This document shows positions 7,968 through 14,256 of a stretch of DNA of 64,000 nucleotides, piece by piece; the first letter of the stretch is position 1; each line of letters opens with the position of its first letter. The notes under the pieces were generated by a model. It was not told where the DNA came from and did not search any database. It saw only the letters and a list, made by a program, of their open reading frames with translations. The stretch is from assembly GCF_001613245.1 (NCBI RefSeq), contig NZ_BDBZ01000021.1, positions 101,804 through 165,803 of the forward strand. The letters are read 5' to 3'. The translations under genes were made by a program, and so were the position numbers. This DNA is from Nocardia speluncae NBRC 108251. Lineage in GTDB: Bacteria > Actinomycetota > Actinomycetes > Mycobacteriales > Mycobacteriaceae.

Positions 7968-8594
7968 ATGGGTGGGGCAGGTTTCGACGATCTCGAGTTC
8001 GCGCGGCAGCAGCTGCATCTCGCTGTTTCGGAGCTCTCCGGTTCCGAGATGACACCACAGGACCGGGTTCAGCTGGGACTGCTGGCCGCGCAGGTCGCCA
8101 TCTGCGATCGTCTATCCGCGCTACTCCCCGATGACGCGGTTACCGAAGCCCCTCCTGCGGAGCACCCCCCGGCCGCAGACAGAGTGGCGGTCGTCGATGA
8201 GTTGGCGCTCGCGGCCGGAAAGGTCTCCGCGGATACGCGGTGGACTCCGGCACTGTGCGAGCGGATCCTGCGGTCCTCGTCACCCGCCGGCCACCGGCTG
8301 GTGCGGGCCCTGCTCGCTGAGGGCGGCTCTGCTTCTGTCGACCGGCTCACCGAGCTGACCGGTGACACGACGCTGCGGGCGGCCACACTGTCGCTCAACA
8401 CGGCGGCCCGCCGGGAAGGCGCCGCACGCGTACTACCAGAGAGGCGGCTGATTCAGGCCCACCGCTACCCCCATCCGCTCACCTCCAAGGTGACCGCCTA
8501 CTCACTCCCGGCCGAGACGATCCCGTCCTTCACCACCGCGGTGGAAATCCTCGGCGAACTGCACCGTCGGCTCTACGAGCCACCTGCCTCATAA
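7968..8594 (+). CDS. hypothetical protein within the mobile element
   Basis: 208 residues from ATG 7968. I do not recognise the family. The protein is mainly helical: an N-terminal region rich in Gln/Leu/Ala, an acidic Pro-rich spacer near residue 55-65, and a C-terminal part (LTELTGDTTLRAATLSLNTA) that reads like a helix-turn-helix or winged helix. Codon use looks like that of the neighbouring genes and the frame is intact, so it may still be expressed. Confidence 0.55.
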   Translation: MGGAGFDDLEFARQQLHLAVSELSGSEMTPQDRVQLGLLAAQVAICDRLSALLPDDAVTEAPPAEHPPAADRVAVVDELALAAGKVSADTRWTPALCERILRSSSPAGHRLVRALLAEGGSASVDRLTELTGDTTLRAATLSLNTAARREGAARVLPERRLIQAHRYPHPLTSKVTAYSLPAETIPSFTTAVEILGELHRRLYEPPAS

Positions 8595-8823
8595 CCGCCA
8601 TCGGGCCTGCACGGGACTGCTGATCTGGTGGTGGCCACCAGGGTTGAACCCGCCCGAACAGGGCCGGTGTGTCGGGTCGCCGCGTCATAGGCACGTGGGG
8701 TCCAAACGGCCGGAATCCGGCGGTAAGCCCGCTACAGCAGATAATTCGCGGAGTCGGCTCCACCTGGCGGGAGCATTCACCCAGGTCGGCACCAGAACGA
8801 CCGCAGATAATGGGCTCAAATGG

Positions 8824-8943
8824 CCTGTTTGCAAGAGTGATTCGGCCCGGCTCAAGCCGCTGCGATTCGCGCAGCGCGTCGAGGCAGGACTCCGGATCGC
8901 GGTCGGTGGCGATCCGGCCTACGCGGGCCGACTGACAAAGAAC
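8824..8943 (+). pseudogene. internal fragment of a plasmid replication initiator (Rep), inverted
   Basis: The plus strand encodes PVCKSDSARLKPLRFAQRVE followed by an AGLRIAVGGDPAYAG segment and RLTKN. This is the pattern of the middle of actinobacterial theta-plasmid initiators of the pAL5000 RepA type (arginine-rich PLRFAxRVExG, then LTKN). The matching N-terminal part lies next to it but on the opposite strand (8919-9197), so the gene has been split by a local inversion. No intact rep gene remains. Confidence 0.5.
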
Positions 8944-9197
8944 ACCAGCCGATGTGTCCCCGGCCGGACGGCGACTGTGCCACCCAGTTCGGATCCGGAT
9001 TGGTTCTTGGGCCTCTCGAATGCTCTCAGGGCCGTATCTACGTGGTCGCAGTCGATCACGATCGACCCGAGCAGGACGTAGGGCGAGTGCTCGATGTAGC
9101 GCATCGTTAGTGCGTTCTCGCGATGCATCGGCCGCTGACCGTCGTGTAGGTCGTTCGTGGCACTGGGCTTGTGCGGCAACAGAACTTCGTCGGCCCA
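8919..9197 (-). pseudogene. N-terminal fragment of a plasmid replication initiator (Rep)
   Basis: Minus-strand frame beginning near WADEVLLPHKPSATNDL, then MRYIEHSPYVLLGSIVIDC, DHVDTALRAFE and GTHRLVFFVSRPA before a stop at 8919. The order (KP..xxxDL, YIxHxP, VxDxDHxxxAL, HxLVF) is that of the replicase domain of pAL5000-like initiators. The 5' end is replaced by a degenerate Tn3-like terminus at about 9203-9240. It is a remnant of an integrated plasmid-like sequence. Confidence 0.5.
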
Positions 9198-9202
9198 CTG
9201 GG

Positions 9203-9240
9203 CGTCCCGGTAGTAACCGCCGAAAATCGGGCGGATATGG
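9203..9240 (+). repeat. internal copy of the Tn3-like terminus (copy C)
   Basis: The plus strand reads GCGTCCCGGTAGTAACCGCC and ends GCGGATATGG, matching the outer tips except for a decayed GGGG end. Its outer side faces the Rep remnant, so with 9294-9421 it brackets only about 220 bp. Confidence 0.6.
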
Positions 9241-9293
9241 ATACAGTCCCTGGTCAGGAGGCTGCGGTTCATCACCGAGGCGGACCGGGATAG

Positions 9294-9421
9294 CAGCCCG
9301 ATATCCGGGGTAGTGCATCTGCCGACCTGCGGCTATAGCGCTCCAGCCCGCGCGAAGCGGCCCCGTTATCCGGGCCAGGCCCCATATCCGTTGTTTTTGC
9401 TGCGGTTACTACCGGGACCCC
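9294..9421 (-). repeat. right terminal inverted repeat of the Tn3-like element
   Basis: 128 bp; read on the minus strand it starts GGGGTCCCGGTAGTAACCGC and runs collinear with 6254-6380, with three substitutions and one indel. The CATAG pentamer at 9422-9426 follows directly. Confidence 0.85.
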
Positions 9422-9426
9422 CATAG
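9422..9426. repeat. target site duplication CATAG, right copy
   Basis: Identical to 6249-6253, abutting the right tip of the element. Confidence 0.7.
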
Positions 9427-9460
9427 GGGCCGGTACATGCCTGAACCGCTCGATGGAGTC

Positions 9461-9503
9461 CAACCCCGCGCCGCCGGAGGCGGCGCCATGAAATGAGCAC
9501 AGC
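9461..9503 (-). repeat. short extragenic palindrome, copy 1
   Basis: Minus-strand reading: CTGTGCTCATTT, then GGCGCCGCC-TCC-GGCGGCGC and GGGGTT. The palindrome with its conserved flanks recurs at 20303-20341 and 59275-59314. It lies between the mobile element and the PAP2 gene. Confidence 0.6.
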
Positions 9504-9553
9504 TGTTCAACAGCGCGTGAGTGCTCCGTTCACCTGCCGTTTACGATGAGCGG

Positions 9554-11095
9554 GTGCTGGTCGAAAACCCGAATATGGGAGCTGGAGCCGCGGTGCGAAG
9601 ACCTGCGCCGCGCTGGGGGGTTCGGGTGTTCGCGCACCGCCGGGTTCGGGTGTTCGCCGTGCTCGTGGTGCCGGTCCTGCTGGTGGCGTTGCAGGGGGTG
9701 GCGTTGTGGCGGGGGTACGAGGGGCCGCTGGAGAGTTTGTTCCGCGATTACGTCGGAACCCCCAAGTCGATGACCGTGCCCTGGGCGGGTCTGGTTCTTG
9801 CGCTGGTCGGGATCGGGAACAAGCACCGGGTGATCGCGCTTGCGGCGGCCGTGGGGATCGATCTTGTCTATGCGGGGGTGCGGTTGGCGCTGGGGGGCCC
9901 GTTCACCGTCGGTAACGGTCCCGTAGTGGTTCTCACCGGGCTGGCGGTAGTGGCCTGGTGGCGCTGGTCGGGTCGGCAGCGGCGGACCGCATTGCATGCG
10001 GCGGCGCTGGGCGCGCTGCTGATCCTGGCGACCAAGGTCGGCGATGTCTGGTTGCACATCACGGTGGATCTGCGGCCGCACGTGCTGGACCAGTATGTGA
10101 TGCTCGCCGACCACGCCCTCGGCGATCCGGCCTGGGTGATGGGCCGGGTGCTGGAGGTAGCGGGCCCGATTCCCGAAGCCGTCCTGCACTGGGTGTACAT
10201 CGAATTGCCCGCGGCGGCGATCCTGGTGGCGGTATGGCAGCTGCGCGCGGTAGCGGACGGTGGCCGGTGGCCGAACCACTATCTGGTGCGCACCTTCCTG
10301 GTGCTGGGGCTGGTGGGTCCCCTGGTGTACGTCCTGTTTCCGGTGGTCGGGCCGATGTTCGTCTACGGCGTGGACGGTAACGGTTTTCAGGTGGGCAACT
10401 TCTGGCCCGAGGTGGTGCCGCCGCTGGATCGGAGTCCGCAGGCCCTGCCCTTCTCCGATCTGGCCCCGCGCAACTGCATGCCTTCGATGCACACCGCGTG
10501 GGCGTTGGCACTGTTCCTGCACACGCGCCGGCGGGCCGACGGCACCCTGGCCCCCACCTGGTTGCGCTGGGGTGGCACGTTCTGGCTGCTGTGCACCCTG
10601 ACCGCGACCCTGGGCTTCGGTTACCACTACGGCGTCGACCTGGTCGCCGGTGCGGTGCTCTGCCTGACGGTGGAGTCGGCGCTGCGCGAACCCGAACGCG
10701 GCTGGGGCTGGTTCCGGGTTCGCCTGGTAGGTGGCGGGGTGCTGGTTCTGCTGGCTCTGCTGCTCGGGTACCGATATCTCGCGGTGCACATGGCCGACCA
10801 TCCGGTGGTGGCGGGATCGATCGTGCTGGCCCTGCTGGCAGCGGTGGCCGCTGGTTTCCACGTGACCTGGTTCGCCCGCCGCCGTACGGGTGTGCCCTTG
10901 GCCGCCGGCTCGGACGTGGCGGGTACGGATAAGTTCCTGACTGCTCCGGCCACCACCGAGATCTGCCGCCCGGCAGCGGTATCGCTGCGGAAGCAAGTCT
11001 CCACCGTTCGGGAGGGCACAGTCGACGTGCCGCCGGAGAGCGCCGCCGCGGGCCGGATGGCCGGGCTGCCGGGCGAACCCGTCGAATCACGCTGA
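9554..11095 (+). CDS. PAP2-type phosphatase / membrane protein
   Basis: About 513 residues if started at GTG 9554 (alternatives GTG 9521 and ATG 9575). It has about ten hydrophobic segments. PAP2 motifs are present: CMPSMHTAWAL (about 315) with the catalytic histidine, and GFGYHYGVDLVAG (about 360) with the second histidine and aspartate. The family dephosphorylates lipid or isoprenoid phosphates, or transfers phospho-head groups, on the outer membrane face. Architecture resembles actinobacterial inositol-phosphorylceramide-synthase-like proteins. The C-terminal 80 residues are soluble and variable. A TACGAT hexamer 7 nt before GTG 9554 hints at a leaderless transcript. Confidence 0.75.
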   Translation: MLVENPNMGAGAAVRRPAPRWGVRVFAHRRVRVFAVLVVPVLLVALQGVALWRGYEGPLESLFRDYVGTPKSMTVPWAGLVLALVGIGNKHRVIALAAAVGIDLVYAGVRLALGGPFTVGNGPVVVLTGLAVVAWWRWSGRQRRTALHAAALGALLILATKVGDVWLHITVDLRPHVLDQYVMLADHALGDPAWVMGRVLEVAGPIPEAVLHWVYIELPAAAILVAVWQLRAVADGGRWPNHYLVRTFLVLGLVGPLVYVLFPVVGPMFVYGVDGNGFQVGNFWPEVVPPLDRSPQALPFSDLAPRNCMPSMHTAWALALFLHTRRRADGTLAPTWLRWGGTFWLLCTLTATLGFGYHYGVDLVAGAVLCLTVESALREPERGWGWFRVRLVGGGVLVLLALLLGYRYLAVHMADHPVVAGSIVLALLAAVAAGFHVTWFARRRTGVPLAAGSDVAGTDKFLTAPATTEICRPAAVSLRKQVSTVREGTVDVPPESAAAGRMAGLPGEPVESR

Positions 11096-11140
11096 CCGGG
11101 TTCGGGTGCTTCGACGCGGCCGGGCAGGGGCTCTCACCTG

Positions 11141-11479
11141 TTACTCGTCCAGTTTGTCGCCGAGCTCGTCGACCACCAGCAGGTCGGCCCGGTACCGCCG
11201 TTCCCGGTAGGCGGTGCGGCCGATGAGGTGGGCTATCACCGGGGCGGTGAGCAGGGTGAACAGGCCCACGAGTACCAGCATCCAGACGTTCGGGTCGTCG
11301 TAGACCCGCAGACAGGTTCCCGCGAGTACCAGGTTGAGGCCGATCACCTGGGGTTTGGTGGCGGCGTGCATTCGCAGCAGGGTGTCGGGGAAGCGGACGA
11401 TCCCGATCGCCGCCGTGAGTGCCAGCAGCGCACCGAGGATGATCAGCGTGCCCGACAGCCAGTTCAGTACCGTGCTCAT
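11141..11479 (-). CDS. mrpG: Mrp Na+/H+ antiporter subunit G
   Basis: 112 residues with three membrane helices. The conserved stretch IGIVRFPDTLLRMHAATKPQ (residues 25-44) identifies MrpG/MnhG. ATG 11479 overlaps the mrpF stop in ATGA, showing translational coupling; the longer upstream frame runs through mrpF and is rejected. It is the last gene of the antiporter operon. Confidence 0.92.
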   Translation of the reverse strand: MSTVLNWLSGTLIILGALLALTAAIGIVRFPDTLLRMHAATKPQVIGLNLVLAGTCLRVYDDPNVWMLVLVGLFTLLTAPVIAHLIGRTAYRERRYRADLLVVDELGDKLDE

Positions 11480-11736
11480 CGGTCGTCCCGGACCCGGTAG
11501 CGGGTGACGGCCGCAGACCCCAGGAAACCGACCAGGGAAAGCGCGACGATGGCGGGCACCACGGAGGTGTCGCGACTGTAGGCGGCCCATACCGCCAGAC
11601 CGCAGATCGCCATCGCGATGATCGAGTCGATGCCGACCACCCGGTCGAGTGTGCCGGGACCGGCGAGGATCCGGTATCCGGTGATCAATGCGGCCGCCGA
11701 GAGCAGGACGCCGGCCACTACGGCTACGACGATCAC
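11476..11736 (-). CDS. mrpF: Mrp Na+/H+ antiporter subunit F
   Basis: 86 residues with three hydrophobic helices. The central GPGTLDRVVGIDSI is the MrpF signature containing the conserved aspartates. It overlaps mrpE and mrpG by 4 nt on each side. Confidence 0.92.
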   Translation of the reverse strand: MIVVAVVAGVLLSAAALITGYRILAGPGTLDRVVGIDSIIAMAICGLAVWAAYSRDTSVVPAIVALSLVGFLGSAAVTRYRVRDDR

Positions 11737-12287
11737 GGCTTCACCTCCTGAGTGGGCAGCGGGGTTGCGCGGTTCTCGAGGCCCGCGATCAGCAGTGCTT
11801 CGATCTGCCGGATGGTGCGGTAGAAGTCGGTTACGGCCTTATCGCTGCCGACGTCGATGACGTGGACGTAGGCCACGCAACGCTCCCGGTCGATCTCGAG
11901 CACCATGGTGCCGGGGATCAGGTTCAGTAGGTTGGCGCACAACACCATGACGAAATCCGAGCGGAACGCGAACGCCACCTCCAGCACGCCCGATACGGGC
12001 GCCGGTCCGGGCCGCAACGCGAACCAGGCGAGCTGGAGACTCGATTCGACCGCCGAATAGACACTCACCCCCAGCAGTTTCAGCAGCGGCCATATTCGTA
12101 GCCGCCCGCGCACCGGGATCCGGGGCAGCGGCAGCGCCACCATGATCACCGTGCCGACCGCCAGACCCGCCAGGACGTTGGCCGCGCTGATCTGGCCCCA
12201 GAGCGCCACCCACACCACCATCAGCCAGGCCAGCACGCCGAGGCGATGGATGTTGTCGCGGCTGAGCGCCAGCCGCAGCCGGGTCAT
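11733..12287 (-). CDS. mrpE: Mrp Na+/H+ antiporter subunit E
   Basis: 184 residues from ATG 12287, which overlaps the mrpD stop in ATGA. Two or three N-terminal membrane helices are followed by a cytoplasmic domain. Conserved MrpE stretches are NLLNLIPGTMVLEID and VHVIDVG. The subunit belongs to the hetero-oligomeric Mrp antiporter that exchanges cytoplasmic Na+ (or other monovalent cations) for protons. Confidence 0.92.
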   Translation of the reverse strand: MTRLRLALSRDNIHRLGVLAWLMVVWVALWGQISAANVLAGLAVGTVIMVALPLPRIPVRGRLRIWPLLKLLGVSVYSAVESSLQLAWFALRPGPAPVSGVLEVAFAFRSDFVMVLCANLLNLIPGTMVLEIDRERCVAYVHVIDVGSDKAVTDFYRTIRQIEALLIAGLENRATPLPTQEVKP

Positions 12288-13879
12288 TTCGTGCCCCCGC
12301 CGAGGACGGCGCCGATATAGATCCCGCGGTCCAATAGTTCGGTGGCGGAGCGGTCGGCGATACCCATTACCGGTCCGGCCCAGACCGTGAGCGCGACACC
12401 CACCGCGACCAGCGCGGCGGTCGGCAGCACCATCATGGCGGGCAGCCGGCCGGGGTCGGTGCGTTCGTCGTAGAGCATGTCGGTGTTGTCTTCGACCAGT
12501 GAGGGCAGTGTCGCGGATACCAGATGGCCGTCCGGTGCCTGTTCCCGTGGCCGCCAGAACGCCTTGCTCCACACCCGCGCCATCACGTACAGCGTGAGCA
12601 GGCTGGTCACCACCGAGCCGGCTACGAGAATCCAGGCCAGCACGCTGCCGTCCTGGGCGCCCGCCTGTAGCAGCGCGACCTTTCCGATGAATCCGGAGAA
12701 CGGGGGTATGCCACCGAGGTTGAGTGCCGGTATCAGGAACAGCCCGGCCAGTATCGGGCTCGCCGCCGCCATTCCGCCGACCCGGCGCAGCGAGGTGGAA
12801 CCGGCTTGGCGTTCGATCAGACCGGCCACCAGGAACAGCGCCGTCTGCACGAGAATATGGTGCGCGATGTAGTACACGGTGCCGGCCAAGCCGATCTTGC
12901 TCGCGATCCCTACACCGAACATCATGTAGCCGATATGGCTGATCAGCGTGAACGACAGCAGCCGGCGGATATCGTTCTGCGCGATGGCGCCGAATATGCC
13001 GATCAGCATTGTGAGCAGGCCGGTGATCAGCAGCAGGTTGTCGAAGCCGCCGTCGGGGAACAGCAGAGTCTGGGTGCGCACGATGGCATAGACACCCACC
13101 TTCGTGAGCAGGCCGGCGAAGACCGCGGTGACCGGTGCGGGCGCGGTGGGGTAGGAGTCGGGCAGCCAGTTGGACAGCGGGAACACCGCCGCCTTGATGC
13201 CGAACGCGACGAGCAGGACGGCGTAGACCGCCTGGCGGATACCGTCGGGAACGGTATCCATCCGCATGGCCAGTTGCGCGAGATTCAGCGTGCCGGTGGC
13301 TCCGTAGACGACGGCGATACCGATCAGGAAGATCAGTGACGACACCATCGACACCATCACATACGACACACCTGCCCGGATGCGTTCGGCGGTGGCGCCC
13401 AGGGTCAGCAAGACGAACGAGGCCACCAGCAGGATTTCGAAGCCGACGAACAGGTTGAACAGGTCGCCGGCCAGGAAGGCCATCGAGACACCGCCGTTGA
13501 GCACCAGATAGGTGGGCCAGAAGATCGACGTCGGCTGACGCACCGAGCTGTCACCGATATTCTGCCCGGCGCCGTAGGCGGCGACAGCGAGCAGCACGAT
13601 CTGCGACACCAGCAGCATCGCGGCCGACAGCCGGTCCACCACGATGGTGATACCGATCGGCGTCTCCCAGCCGCCGACCTGGACCGCGACCGTACCGTCG
13701 CGGTCTGCCAGGAACAGCAGGAGGGCGCACACCACCACGGCGGCGGTGAGCGCGACCATGACCACGACCCGCTGGAAGCGGGGCCGGCGGCCGACGATCA
13801 GGGTTGCGGCGGCGGTGAGCAGCGGGATGAGCACCGGCAGCGGTGCCAGGACGGGAAGCAAGGTCTGCGGCAGGGTCAT
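12284..13879 (-). CDS. mrpD: Mrp Na+/H+ antiporter subunit D
   Basis: 531 residues with about 14 membrane helices, homologous to complex I NuoM/N-type proton channels. Key features are GFEILLVASFVLLTLGA with the conserved glutamate (about 140), the lysine-bearing FGIKAAVFPLSNWLPDSYP (about 225) and SHIGYMMFG. Start ATG 13879 overlaps the mrpC stop. The C-terminal soluble tail includes RTDPGRLPAMM. Confidence 0.93.
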   Translation of the reverse strand: MTLPQTLLPVLAPLPVLIPLLTAAATLIVGRRPRFQRVVVMVALTAAVVVCALLLFLADRDGTVAVQVGGWETPIGITIVVDRLSAAMLLVSQIVLLAVAAYGAGQNIGDSSVRQPTSIFWPTYLVLNGGVSMAFLAGDLFNLFVGFEILLVASFVLLTLGATAERIRAGVSYVMVSMVSSLIFLIGIAVVYGATGTLNLAQLAMRMDTVPDGIRQAVYAVLLVAFGIKAAVFPLSNWLPDSYPTAPAPVTAVFAGLLTKVGVYAIVRTQTLLFPDGGFDNLLLITGLLTMLIGIFGAIAQNDIRRLLSFTLISHIGYMMFGVGIASKIGLAGTVYYIAHHILVQTALFLVAGLIERQAGSTSLRRVGGMAAASPILAGLFLIPALNLGGIPPFSGFIGKVALLQAGAQDGSVLAWILVAGSVVTSLLTLYVMARVWSKAFWRPREQAPDGHLVSATLPSLVEDNTDMLYDERTDPGRLPAMMVLPTAALVAVGVALTVWAGPVMGIADRSATELLDRGIYIGAVLGGGTK

Positions 13880-14256
13880 TCTTCGGGTTCCTCACGCTCG
13901 CGCTCCGCGATCCCGACATCCTCCGGGTCGTTCTCGACTTTTTCGCTGGTGGTCAGGATGTAGGAGCGGTACGCAAGGGCCAGGACGAACGCCGCGACAC
14001 CCATCGTGATGACGATGGCGGTCAGGATCAGGGCCTGCGCGAGGGGGTCGGCCATGGTGTCGCGCACGGTATCGGTCGCGCCTTGGATCGGCGCCGCACC
14101 GTCCGGGCCGCCCATGGTGAGGATGAGCAGGTTTACGGCGTTGCCGACCAGGAGGATGCCGAGCAGCATCTTCGTGACCGTACGTTCGAGCAGCAGGTAG
14201 ACGCCGCAGGCGACCAGGACTCCGACGACGGTCAGCAGGGTGAGGTTCGCGCTCAT
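13876..14256 (-). CDS. mrpC: Mrp Na+/H+ antiporter subunit C
   Basis: 126 residues, homologous to NuoK. Three helices carry GVYLLLERTVTKMLLGILL and GNAVNLLIL, and then DPLAQALILTAIVI, all typical of MrpC. The charged C terminus (DPEDVGIAEREREEPEE) is extended. ATG 14256 overlaps the mrpA stop by 4 nt. Confidence 0.93.
   Translation of the reverse strand: MSANLTLLTVVGVLVACGVYLLLERTVTKMLLGILLVGNAVNLLILTMGGPDGAAPIQGATDTVRDTMADPLAQALILTAIVITMGVAAFVLALAYRSYILTTSEKVENDPEDVGIAEREREEPEE

Larger units (their letters stand above)
6254..9421. mobile_element. non-autonomous Tn3-family-like element with long inverted ends and 5-bp target duplication
   Basis: The ends 6254-6380 and 9294-9421 are inverted copies of the same ~127-bp sequence, differing at three bases and one indel. 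Both outer tips start GGGG and continue with the GTAACCG core, as in 38-bp Tn3-family termini. The element is flanked by identical CATAG pentamers at 6249-6253 and 9422-9426, the target duplication size Tn3 transposons make. Inside are a methyltransferase gene, a 3' fragment of a Tn3-type transposase, an acetyltransferase fragment, an unknown gene and plasmid Rep remnants. Two more degenerate termini lie at 7705-7744 and about 9203-9240. No intact transposase is present, so movement would need one in trans. Confidence 0.75.

Noticed and set aside
8644..9081. 145-codon plus-strand frame as an intact gene
   Set aside because: Only residues around 61-100 match Rep; the rest is unrelated, and the start lies in the sequence after the unknown gene.
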